NCBI GenBank assembly: GCA_017615495.1
Contig: JAGAAA010000031.1
Coordinates: 1 to 6,791 of the forward strand
Origin: Clostridia bacterium
GTDB taxonomy: Bacteria > Bacillota > Clostridia > Christensenellales > CAG-1252
Length of the DNA stretch: 6,791 bases
Direction of reading: 5' to 3'
Within the stretch, counting starts at the first letter, position 1. Each line of letters starts with the position of its first letter. Below the pieces are notes generated by a model. It was not told where the DNA came from, searched no databases, and worked only from the letters and a program-made list of their open reading frames with translations. The position numbers and the translations under genes are program-made. This document shows, in pieces, positions 1-5,479 of the stretch.

Positions 1-156
1 CTTATCCGCACGGGCGTTCTTGGACTTGTTGGCATCCGTACCGCCGCGGGTGATCTCTTTGAACTTGATGTGCACCTTGACGGTGTCACCGACGCTGAAA
101 GAAGAAATGTTCTCTTTCATCGCCTCTTTGCCGATGGTTTCGATAATGGTATTCAT
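1..156 (-). CDS. rplS: Large-subunit ribosomal protein L19 (bL19), N-terminal part, cut by the window edge
   Basis: L19 lies at the 30S-50S interface and contributes to intersubunit bridges. Only the first 52 codons are present. The N-terminal helix is followed by FSVGDTVKVHIKFKE (residues 20-34), which matches the family's PEFxxGDTVxVxxKxxEG stretch. In typical L19 proteins this leads at once into NRxRIQxFEG, but here TRGGTDANKSKNARADK follows (residues 36-52), so an insert of roughly 14 or more polar residues seems to sit in this loop. The start is ATG at 156-154, with AGGAGG (170-165) 8 nt upstream. The gene is usually next to trmD, but here rbgA, rnhB and yraN lie between them, and rplS has its own promoter and leader. 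The L19 assignment rests on the N-terminus and on the locus, because the RIQxFEG core lies outside the window. Confidence 0.88.
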   Translation of the reverse strand, partial: MNTIIETIGKEAMKENISSFSVGDTVKVHIKFKEITRGGTDANKSKNARADK

Positions 157-222
157 TGACTTTTCCTCCTAATTTTACTAAGTGTTCATACCGTTCCATG
201 ACGCAGAGGACCACCCGAAGTC
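157..222 (-). promoter_or_regulatory. Structured 5' leader of rplS, candidate L19 autoregulatory leader
   Basis: About 66 nt separate the predicted transcription start (near 222-225) from the rplS ATG. The RNA can form an outer helix GGGUG (216-212) with CACUU (184-180), and an inner helix UCAU with AUGA around an 8-nt loop. A second possible pairing is UCCUCU (210-205) with GGAGGA of the ribosome binding site (169-164), six pairs including one G-U. Autoregulatory L19 leaders are known from low-GC Gram-positive bacteria, so this is a candidate for that family. I identified it by position and hand folding only; membership is not proven. Confidence 0.5.
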
Positions 223-228
223 TATGAT

Positions 229-257
229 ATACTATCATATCCGAAAATGGAATGCAA
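229..257 (-). promoter_or_regulatory. Promoter of rplS with extended -10
   Basis: Reading the minus strand, TTGCAT (257-252) is the -35 and TAGTAT (234-229) the -10, with a 17-bp spacer. TGA directly precedes the -10, giving a TGn extended -10 element. The predicted start lies near 222-225, about 66-70 nt before the rplS ATG. No convincing terminator separates it from yraN, so read-through from the upstream operon may add to expression. An imperfect inverted repeat (241-269) surrounds the -35. Confidence 0.72.
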
Positions 258-285
258 GCGATTTTGCGGATAAATAGAATATTTT

Positions 286-657
286 TTAATATTTAGAATA
301 TTTTGCCGCGTCCTTTAGGGAAAAAGCGTTTGGCGTATGCGTGATCTCCCCGCGAAGCACTTCGATAACGTCGAAGCGGACGTCCCTGCCCACCAAGCGG
401 CGCATCACCAGATACTGCTGTGCGGTCAAGGTTATCTTGCGTATCTTTTGCGGCGTGACCGCTTCGATAGGGTACCCGAAGTCGGTGCTTTCACGCGCTT
501 TTACCTCCACGAAAACGATGGTGCCATCGTCCTCCGCGATGATGTCGATCTCCCCCATCCTTCCGGTAAAATTCTCTTCGAGAATTCGGTAGCCCTGCGC
601 TTTTAGGTATTCCCGCGCGGCAACTTCTCCCCTGACCCAGATCTCGCGGCTATTCAT
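286..657 (-). CDS. yraN: YraN / UPF0102 family protein, predicted nuclease fold
   Basis: This 123-residue protein belongs to the YraN family, which resembles Holliday junction resolvases and restriction-type PD-(D/E)XK folds; its cellular role is not established. The family pattern is visible: GEVAAREYLKAQGY (10-23), then GEIDIIAEDDGTIVFVEVKAR (35-55) with the acidic and lysine residues E36, D38, E51 and K53 expected of such a fold. VRFDVIEV (93-100) and a closing NAF (110-112) also fit. I chose ATG at 657-655, which overlaps the rnhB stop by 8 bp and gives the usual MNSREIWVRGE start. An in-frame TTG three codons upstream is less likely. No strong ribosome binding site precedes it, so translation is probably coupled to rnhB. 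It is the last gene of the long overlapping cluster, and the rnhB-yraN pairing is common in bacteria. Confidence 0.9.
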   Translation of the reverse strand: MNSREIWVRGEVAAREYLKAQGYRILEENFTGRMGEIDIIAEDDGTIVFVEVKARESTDFGYPIEAVTPQKIRKITLTAQQYLVMRRLVGRDVRFDVIEVLRGEITHTPNAFSLKDAAKYSKY

Positions 658-1264
658 TGTCCACAAAATGCGTGATGAAGGTGCGACGATGGATGGGCGA
701 AGGTCCCACCGACTTTAAAGCGTCGATGTGGTCTTTGGTGCCGTACCCTTTGTTTTGCGCAAATCCGTACCACGGGTAAATAGCGTCGTACTCTTGCATC
801 AAGCGGTCACGATAAACTTTTGCCAAAATGGAAGCCGCGCCGATACTGTAAGAAAGCGCGTCCCCTTTTATGATGGCTTTGGTGGGCACGTCAAGCGAAA
901 GTTTGACCGCATCCACAAGCACGACGTCCGGGCGAACGGAAAGCCCCGAAACGCATTCCGTCATCGCTTTTTTGGTGGCGTTTAAAATGTTGATCTCGTC
1001 GATGACCTTTTCATCCACCGCGACGATCTTATAAGCAAGGGCTTTTTTTATGATCTCGTCAAAAAGGCGTTCCCTCTTTTTTTCCGTCAGTTTTTTGCTG
1101 TCGTCCACGCCCTCGATAACGTCGTCCAAAGGCATGACGACCGCCGCCGCCACGACGGGTCCGGCGAGGGGGCCTCTGCCCGCTTCATCCATGCCGCCGA
1201 TGAGCTTTGCGCCACTTGCCAAAAGCTCCCTTTCAAAAACCAAAGTGTCCTTTTCAGCCTTCAT
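650..1264 (-). CDS. rnhB: Ribonuclease HII
   Basis: RNase HII cuts RNA in RNA/DNA hybrids, including single ribonucleotides misincorporated in DNA, using two metal ions. The 204-residue length is normal. The four catalytic acids are present: D26 and E27 in GMDEAGRGPLAGPV, D118 in VVLVDAV, and D135 in IKGDALS. DSKKLTEKKRERL (55-67), AASILAKVYRD (143-153) and YGFAQNKGYGT (166-176) are also family motifs, and HRR near residue 192 closes the domain. The ATG at 1264-1262 overlaps the end of rbgA by 11 bp and has only a weak ribosome binding site, which suggests translational coupling. RnhB after RbgA is the usual Bacillota order. Confidence 0.97.
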   Translation of the reverse strand: MKAEKDTLVFERELLASGAKLIGGMDEAGRGPLAGPVVAAAVVMPLDDVIEGVDDSKKLTEKKRERLFDEIIKKALAYKIVAVDEKVIDEINILNATKKAMTECVSGLSVRPDVVLVDAVKLSLDVPTKAIIKGDALSYSIGAASILAKVYRDRLMQEYDAIYPWYGFAQNKGYGTKDHIDALKSVGPSPIHRRTFITHFVDNE

Positions 1265-2102
1265 CTTCGGGAGTCTCCAAAACGATTTTTCCGAGGCGCG
1301 TCTTGCGAAAATCGTCGATCAAAGCAAGCGCCGCTTTGTCTTCGTCCGCATCGCCTCCCTTGCGCATAAAGCCGCGTTTTACTGCTATAGCAGTAAGAAT
1401 TTCAAGCGGCGTGCCCGTTTCCTCCGCGCCGTATCGCGCAAAAAGGGTCCCGGGGCGCTTTTCAACGAGGAATTTTATCAGCTCGAGCGAAAGCTCGGTG
1501 GTGTCTACTACGGCGTCGCGCACCGCCCCGATAAAGGCAAGATGCAAGCCGATGGTTTCGCTCTTCATACTGTGGCAGAGAGTGCCCGGGGTGTCCAACA
1601 GAGAAATTCCGCCGTCAAGGCGCACCCATTGTTCCCCTTTGGTGACGCCCGGCTTATCCCCCGTCACCGTTTTTTTGCCGCGGCAAAGGGCGTTGATCAA
1701 GGTGGATTTGCCCGTGTTGGGCATGCCGATGACCATCGCTTTGAGGGCGTAATTGACCCCTTTTTGCCGATTTCTTTCCAATTTTTCTTTGTTGATCTCA
1801 CGGAGCGCCGTCAAAACCTTGGAAGCATCCTTCCCGATGGTGCTGGAGATCGCAAGCGCGGTCATTCCCGCCGCGCGGAACCTTGTAAGCCAAGCGTCTA
1901 CCGCCTGCCTTTCCACAAGGTCACACTTGTTGATCACGTAAAGCACGGGCTTCATTGCGATCAGGTTTTCAAACTCCGGATTGACCGAGGAAAAAGGCGC
2001 GCGGGCGTCCAATACGTAGATCAGACTATCCACTCGTTTGATGCTCTCCTCCATTTGGCGTTTTGCCTTGGCCATGTGGCCCGGAAACCACTGTATCAAC
2101 AT
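1254..2102 (-). CDS. rbgA: Ribosome biogenesis GTPase A (RbgA/YlqF)
   Basis: RbgA is a GTPase needed for late maturation of the 50S subunit in Bacillus, where its loss gives particles lacking several late proteins such as L16. The protein is 282 residues, the same as the B. subtilis enzyme. It is circularly permuted: G4 NKCD (58-61) comes before G1 GMPNTGKST (126-134), a G2-like PGVT (151-154) and G3 DTPG (170-173). The N-terminal QWFPGHMAKA contains His9, the residue proposed to be catalytic in this family in place of the Ras-type glutamine. A C-terminal helical RNA-binding domain follows. Its ATG overlaps the trmD stop in a TAATG, and GGAGG lies 10 nt upstream inside trmD. An 18-bp perfect palindrome lies in the coding sequence at 1379-1396. 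Confidence 0.97.
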   Translation of the reverse strand: MLIQWFPGHMAKAKRQMEESIKRVDSLIYVLDARAPFSSVNPEFENLIAMKPVLYVINKCDLVERQAVDAWLTRFRAAGMTALAISSTIGKDASKVLTALREINKEKLERNRQKGVNYALKAMVIGMPNTGKSTLINALCRGKKTVTGDKPGVTKGEQWVRLDGGISLLDTPGTLCHSMKSETIGLHLAFIGAVRDAVVDTTELSLELIKFLVEKRPGTLFARYGAEETGTPLEILTAIAVKRGFMRKGGDADEDKAALALIDDFRKTRLGKIVLETPEDEG

Positions 2103-2782
2103 TACTTTTTATCCTCCGGTAAGAGGTCGGGACGCAGCGCCCGCGTGATCTCGATCTGCTTTTCACGCCGCCACTTTGCCACCTCTCCGTGATTGCCGCC
2201 AACCAAAACTTCTGGCACTTTCAAGCCCATAAATTCCTGCGGGCGGGTGTACTGCGGGTACTCCAAAAGCCCCGAAGCAAAGCTTTCTTCCTCGGTGCTT
2301 TCCTCGCTGCCGAGGACGCCGTCCAAATAGCGCGCGATGGCGTTTATCGTAACCATACAAGGCAGGTCGCCGCTGGTCAAAACGTAATCGCCTATCGACA
2401 ATTCCTCGTCGATGCAAAGGTCCAAAACGCGCTGGTCAACCCCTTCGTAACTGCCGCACAAAAACAGCAAGTCGCTCTCTTTAGAGAGCGAAACCACCTT
2501 TTCCTGCGTGAGAGTTTTGCCTTTGGGCGAAAGATAGATCCTCTTGCAAAGATGTGTGGGGTCCGCCGCCGTGATGGCGTCGTAGATGGGTTGCGGAGTC
2601 ATAAGCATCCCCGCCCCGCCACCGAAGGGAGCGTCATCCACCTTTTTGTGTTTATCTAAGGAATAGTCGCGAATTTGAAAAAGTTCCAGCGAGAACTTGC
2701 CCGCCTTGATCGCCTTATCCAAAATGCCGACGGTCAGCCCGTCGTACGCTTCGGGGAAAAGCGTTAAAACCTTAATCCGCAT
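2102..2782 (-). CDS. trmD: tRNA (guanine-37-N1)-methyltransferase
   Basis: TrmD transfers a methyl group from S-adenosylmethionine to N1 of G37, next to the anticodon, and so prevents +1 frameshifting. It is a homodimeric SPOUT enzyme with a trefoil knot. The 226 residues include LSPKGKTLTQ (84-93), LCGSYEGVDQRV (108-119), and IGDYVLTSGDLP (130-141) in the knot, then GLLEYPQYTRP (171-181) and VPEVLVGGNHGEVAKWRRE (189-207). The position of the E. coli catalytic Asp169 (LLDCPHYTRP) is Glu174 here; Glu at this site is common in Bacillota enzymes such as that of B. subtilis. The start ATG lies 11 bp inside rimM, with AGGAGG 9 nt upstream within the rimM 3' end. The usual downstream partner rplS is replaced by rbgA. 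Confidence 0.97.
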   Translation of the reverse strand: MRIKVLTLFPEAYDGLTVGILDKAIKAGKFSLELFQIRDYSLDKHKKVDDAPFGGGAGMLMTPQPIYDAITAADPTHLCKRIYLSPKGKTLTQEKVVSLSKESDLLFLCGSYEGVDQRVLDLCIDEELSIGDYVLTSGDLPCMVTINAIARYLDGVLGSEESTEEESFASGLLEYPQYTRPQEFMGLKVPEVLVGGNHGEVAKWRREKQIEITRALRPDLLPEDKK

Positions 2783-3269
2783 AGACCGCCACCTCCTCGA
2801 AAACTTTTGCGTCCACGATCATTTTGCCTTGTTCGGGCAGCACCACCGACGAAAGGCGCTTTAAGAAGGGGATCATCACCCCTTTTACCCCGTTTATCTC
2901 AATGACGTCCGCGGTGCGTCCGCCCTTGTAGATCTCGGTGATCTTGCCGATCTCCCTTTCCCCCGCAAAGAGGGTCAGACCAACGAGGTCATCCACGAAA
3001 TACTCGTTTTCTTTCAAGCGATCCGCGTCAGCACGGTCCACGTACAAGGTCTTGCCGCGAAGCAATTCCGCATCGTCGCGGGTAAGGACGTTTTGGATGG
3101 ATACGATGGCGCCGTCGCCGGTGCTTCTCGCATGGATCTTTACCTTTACGTCCTCCAAGTACGCCGATTTTACACGGCAAAAAAGTTCGGGACTATCCAA
3201 CAATACAGATGCCCGAACTTCCCCTTTGATACCGTGCGGTTTAGTTATTTTCGCTATCGCCAGCCTCAT
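2772..3269 (-). CDS. rimM: 16S rRNA processing / 30S maturation factor RimM
   Basis: RimM helps the 30S head mature by binding ribosomal protein S19. The 165-residue protein has the N-terminal RimM domain, with ITKPHGIKGEVR (8-19) and RDDAELLRGKTLYV (64-77), and then EYFVDDLVGL (89-98) leading into a PRC-barrel domain (about 93-162) with IGKITEIY and VMIPFLKRL. The only ATG that keeps the conserved N-terminal strand is at 3269-3267. It overlaps khpA by 29 bp, and AGGGA-type pairing bases lie just upstream inside khpA. The gene also overlaps trmD by 11 bp, so the three genes are probably translationally coupled. The YlqD gene that sits before rimM in B. subtilis is absent here. Confidence 0.96.
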   Translation of the reverse strand: MRLAIAKITKPHGIKGEVRASVLLDSPELFCRVKSAYLEDVKVKIHARSTGDGAIVSIQNVLTRDDAELLRGKTLYVDRADADRLKENEYFVDDLVGLTLFAGEREIGKITEIYKGGRTADVIEINGVKGVMIPFLKRLSSVVLPEQGKMIVDAKVFEEVAVYAD

Positions 3270-3492
3270 CTCTTTCCCTGATCTCCACGTCGTAACGCTT
3301 GTTACGCTTTGCAGCGGCAGCCTTGACGATCAGGCGAATAGCCTTAGCCGTCTTACCTCCGCGGCCGATCACTCTGCCGATATCTTCGGGAGAGAGCGTG
3401 ATCGTGATCAAACGATCCTTCTCGCTGATCGCGATTTCAAAGTCCGAATTGCCCGTGAGGGATTCGACGATGTAACCAATAAGTTCTTCCAT
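3241..3492 (-). CDS. khpA: KH-domain RNA-binding protein KhpA (YlqC)
   Basis: KhpA is a small single KH-domain protein which, with KhpB (Jag/EloR), binds RNA and affects cell elongation and division in Gram-positive bacteria. The 83-residue product has ITLSPEDIGRVIGRGGKTAKAIR (31-53, KH core) with the nucleic-acid binding loop GRGG at 43-46, and a charged C-terminal tail. The start is ATG at 3492-3490. A longer in-frame reading to 3579 exists but overlaps rpsP and has no family resemblance. AAGGGG overlapping the rpsP stop lies about 7 nt before the ATG, and the gap to rpsP is 11 nt. The placement after rpsP is standard in Bacillota. Confidence 0.95.
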   Translation of the reverse strand: MEELIGYIVESLTGNSDFEIAISEKDRLITITLSPEDIGRVIGRGGKTAKAIRLIVKAAAAKRNKRYDVEIRERDEAGDSENN

Positions 3493-3503
3493 GTTCGTTC
3501 CCC

Positions 3504-3749
3504 TTATTCGCCAAAGACGCCGGCTTTCTTGAGGAGAACTCTGACGGTATCGGTGGGCTGAGCGCCGTTGGCGATCCACTTCTTGGCCTTTTCCACGTCG
3601 ATCTTGACGGTCTCGGGGTTGGTCATGGGATCATAGTAGCCGACCTGTTCGATGTACATGCCGTCTCTTGCCTTTCTGCCGTCGATCGCAACGATACGAT
3701 AGCAAGGATTGCCCTTCGCGCCGATTCTAGTGAGTCTGAGTTTTACCAT
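3504..3749 (-). CDS. rpsP: Small-subunit ribosomal protein S16 (bS16)
   Basis: S16 binds 16S rRNA in the lower body of the 30S subunit and is an early assembly protein. The 81 residues are typical: VKLRLTRIGAKGNPCYRIVA (2-21), RKARDGMYIEQVGYYDP (25-41), then the signature WIANGAQPTDTVRVLLKKAG (58-77). The start ATG at 3749-3747 has GGAGG (3763-3759) 9 nt upstream, a strong site that fits the high expression expected of a ribosomal protein. It lies 30 nt after ffh, where I see no clear promoter, so it is probably transcribed from the ylxM promoter or an undetected internal one. A small hairpin at the end of ffh precedes it. Confidence 0.98.
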   Translation of the reverse strand: MVKLRLTRIGAKGNPCYRIVAIDGRKARDGMYIEQVGYYDPMTNPETVKIDVEKAKKWIANGAQPTDTVRVLLKKAGVFGE

Positions 3750-3779
3750 TTGTTTATACCTCCGTAAGTATTTGCTGTA

Positions 3780-5099
3780 TTAAAAGGGGAATCCCCCTCT
3801 CTTTCCGTTTTTCATGCGACGCATCATCTCGCGCGAAGCTTCAAATTGCTTCAACAGGGAGTTTACGTCCTGCAGTTCCAAGCCGCACCCTGCCGCGATA
3901 CGCTTTTTGCGGCTTGCCTTGATGATATCGGGGTTGTCCCTCTCTTCCTGCGTCATGGATTGAATGATCGCCTTGGTGCGAGCAAGCTTGTTTTCATCTA
4001 CCGAAAGGTCCTGATTGCCGAGTTTTGCGCTGAGGCCGGGGATCATCTTGATCATCGAGGTCAGGTTGCCCATCTTTTTCATTTTGTCAAGCTGGTCAAG
4101 ATAGTCCGAGAGCGTGAAGGACGCCGCGCGCATCTTGCGCTCGAGCTCGCGCGCTTCCTCTTCCGTATAGGCTTCCTGCGCCTTTTCAATGAGGGTCAAA
4201 ACGTCGCCCATGCCGAGGATCCTCGACGCCATACGCTCGGGATGGAAGGGCTCAATGTCGCCCATCTTCTCACCCGTACCGCAATAGCGCACGCTCTTGC
4301 CGGTGACCGCCTTGATGGAAAGCGCCGCGCCGCCGCGGGTATCGCCGTCGAGTTTGGTGAGGATGACGCCGGTGATGTCCAAAAGTTCGTTAAACTTTTC
4401 CGCCACGTTGACCGCGTCTTGACCGGTCATAGAATCCACCACGAGGAGAATTTCCGCCGGCTTCAAGAAGGCTTTGAGCTCTTTGAGCTCATTCATGAGC
4501 GCTTCGTCCACGTGCAAGCGGCCCGCCGTATCCACGATCAAGGTGTCGTAGGCGTTTTTCTCCGCAACGCTCAAAGCGTGTTTGACGATCTTCAAAGGAG
4601 CGATCTGCCCTTGCTCAATGACGGGAACGCCGGCTTTTTCACCAACTCTTTGAAGCTGAAGGATTGCCGCCGGACGGTAAACGTCGCACGCCACTAAAGC
4701 GGGCTTTTTGCCGCTCTTTTTGAGCATCATGCCAAGCTTGCCGCACATCGTGGTCTTACCACTGCCCTGCAAGCCGCACATCAAAATGATCGTGGGCGGA
4801 CGGTCGGAGACTGCGAGTTTTACGTGCTCCCCGCCAAGAAGAGCGGTAAGTTCCTCGTTGACGATCTTGATCACCTGTTGCGTGGGCGTCAAGCTCTTAA
4901 GAACTTCTTCCCCCACCGCCTTTTCCGTAACGGAAGCGACAAAGTTTTTGACAACGGTGAAGTTTACATCCGCTTCCAAAAGCGCGATGCGCACTTCCCG
5001 CATTGCTTGCTTGATCTCAAGTTCCGTGAGCGCGCCTTTGTTCTTCAATTTGCTGAAGATGTGATTGAGCCTCATTCCGAGCCCTTCGAAAGCACCCAT
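3780..5099 (-). CDS. ffh: Signal recognition particle protein Ffh (SRP54 homologue)
   Basis: Ffh binds SRP RNA and hydrophobic signal sequences of nascent chains, and docks through its GTPase domain with FtsY at the membrane. The 439-residue protein has an N-terminal four-helix N domain (about 1-90), then the G domain with G1 GLQGSGKTT (109-117), CDVYRPAA (138-145), G3 DTAGR (190-194) and G4 TKLDGDTRGG (248-257). The methionine-rich M domain (about 320-439) holds the RNA-binding ASRKKRIAAG (395-404) and QDVNSLLKQF (410-419). The usual GSG after RIAxx is GCG (404-406). The C-terminus ends in MMRRMKNGKRGGFPF. ATG at 5099-5097 follows the ylxM stop with no gap, and GGAGGGG inside the last ylxM codons serves as its ribosome binding site, so coupling is likely. 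Confidence 0.98.
   Translation of the reverse strand: MGAFEGLGMRLNHIFSKLKNKGALTELEIKQAMREVRIALLEADVNFTVVKNFVASVTEKAVGEEVLKSLTPTQQVIKIVNEELTALLGGEHVKLAVSDRPPTIILMCGLQGSGKTTMCGKLGMMLKKSGKKPALVACDVYRPAAILQLQRVGEKAGVPVIEQGQIAPLKIVKHALSVAEKNAYDTLIVDTAGRLHVDEALMNELKELKAFLKPAEILLVVDSMTGQDAVNVAEKFNELLDITGVILTKLDGDTRGGAALSIKAVTGKSVRYCGTGEKMGDIEPFHPERMASRILGMGDVLTLIEKAQEAYTEEEARELERKMRAASFTLSDYLDQLDKMKKMGNLTSMIKMIPGLSAKLGNQDLSVDENKLARTKAIIQSMTQEERDNPDIIKASRKKRIAAGCGLELQDVNSLLKQFEASREMMRRMKNGKRGGFPF
3782..3800 (-). other. Small hairpin at the ffh 3' end, possible attenuator or processing site
   Basis: Reading the minus strand, AGGGG-GATT-CCCCT forms a 5-bp stem with a 4-nt loop, extendable by a G-U and an A-U pair, followed by a short run of four T that enters the ffh stop codon. 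It sits 30-50 nt before rpsP. The T run is too short for a strong intrinsic terminator. It might partly reduce read-through or protect an mRNA end, but because it lies within coding sequence (Gly-Phe-Pro-Phe-stop) it may also be chance. Confidence 0.3.
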
Positions 5100-5417
5100 T
5101 TACCCCTCCAATACCTTATACACAGCGGAAAGCTTCCCCTTTAGCTCAGGGTCCTCCGACGCTGCGTCCAATGCCGCCGTAAGCGACCGTTTTAACGCCA
5201 CCTTGCCGACGGCGTCCTCATACTTTTGCAGGGAATCCGCGCCGTGCCTGACCGCGTCCAACACCGCTTGACGGGTGACGCCGCATTCCTCGGCAACTTC
5301 GTAAAGAGACAAGTCCCTCTCCACGTACATGGAAAGCATATCGCGCTGACGATCCGTCAGAAGCGCGCCGTACTCCGAAAGAAGCGAAGCCAACTTAACG
5401 CGATCACGAATGTCCAT
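5100..5417 (-). CDS. ylxM: YlxM family SRP-associated helix-turn-helix protein
   Basis: YlxM (UPF0122) is a small protein with a fold like sigma-factor region 4. It is encoded beside ffh in Gram-positive bacteria and has been linked to SRP function as an accessory protein. The 105 residues contain LLTDRQRDMLSMYVERDLS (19-37), the helix-turn-helix SLYEVAEECGVTRQAVLDAV (37-56), then a basic and acidic helical tail. These match the family pattern of LTxKQxxxxxLYxxxDLSLxEIAExxxVSRQAVxD. The ATG at 5417-5415 is preceded by AGGGGAG at about 6 nt. It is the first gene downstream of a consensus promoter flanked by two dyads. Whether it binds DNA here is not shown; its own promoter would be the first target to test. 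Confidence 0.95.
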   Translation of the reverse strand: MDIRDRVKLASLLSEYGALLTDRQRDMLSMYVERDLSLYEVAEECGVTRQAVLDAVRHGADSLQKYEDAVGKVALKRSLTAALDAASEDPELKGKLSAVYKVLEG

Positions 5418-5427
5418 AACTCTCCCC

Positions 5428-5449
5428 TGTAAAGCATTATTACTTTACA
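5428..5449. promoter_or_regulatory. Operator-like dyad 2, over the ylxM transcription start
   Basis: A perfect 7-bp inverted repeat TGTAAAG-N8-CTTTACA spans 22 bp directly downstream of the -10 box of ylxM. Allowing one mismatch, the half-sites extend to TGTAAAGC and TGTAAAGT. It resembles the dyad at 5474-5495 in length, half-site and spacing, with 16 of 22 positions identical. A protein bound here would cover the predicted start near 5444. It could instead be an RNA stem in the leader, but the sister site upstream of the start argues for DNA binding. Confidence 0.6.
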
Positions 5450-5450
5450 C

Positions 5451-5479
5451 ATTATAACCAATTTAAATACTGCTGTCAA
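5451..5479 (-). promoter_or_regulatory. Consensus sigma-A promoter of ylxM-ffh
   Basis: The minus strand carries an exact TTGACA (5479-5474) and an exact TATAAT (5456-5451) with a 17-bp AT-rich spacer, the ideal vegetative promoter. The predicted start is near 5444, leaving a leader of about 27 nt before ylxM. Such a strong promoter fits drive of the whole ylxM-ffh-rpsP-to-yraN cluster, and its strength makes a repressor at the flanking dyads plausible. Confidence 0.92.

Noticed and set aside
658..666. TTG start three codons upstream for yraN
   Set aside because: The ATG at 657 matches the family N-terminus and overlaps the rnhB stop in the common coupled form; TTG has no better ribosome binding site.
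1050..2192. 380-codon open frame on the plus strand opposite rnhB and rbgA
   Set aside because: It spans two well-supported minus-strand genes and their overlap, with no recognisable domain; a shadow frame.
2261..2263. Loss of the TrmD catalytic aspartate (Glu174 in place of Asp)
   Set aside because: Glu in LLExPxYTRP is normal for Bacillota TrmD, so it does not indicate an inactive enzyme.
3493..3579. 29-codon N-terminal extension of khpA
   Set aside because: The extension overlaps rpsP in another frame, has no KH family similarity, and the internal ATG at 3492 has a good ribosome binding site and the usual family start.
3846..4697. 283-codon open frame on the plus strand opposite ffh
   Set aside because: Lies inside the conserved ffh coding region and is rich in His and Arg as expected from the reverse reading of the real frame.
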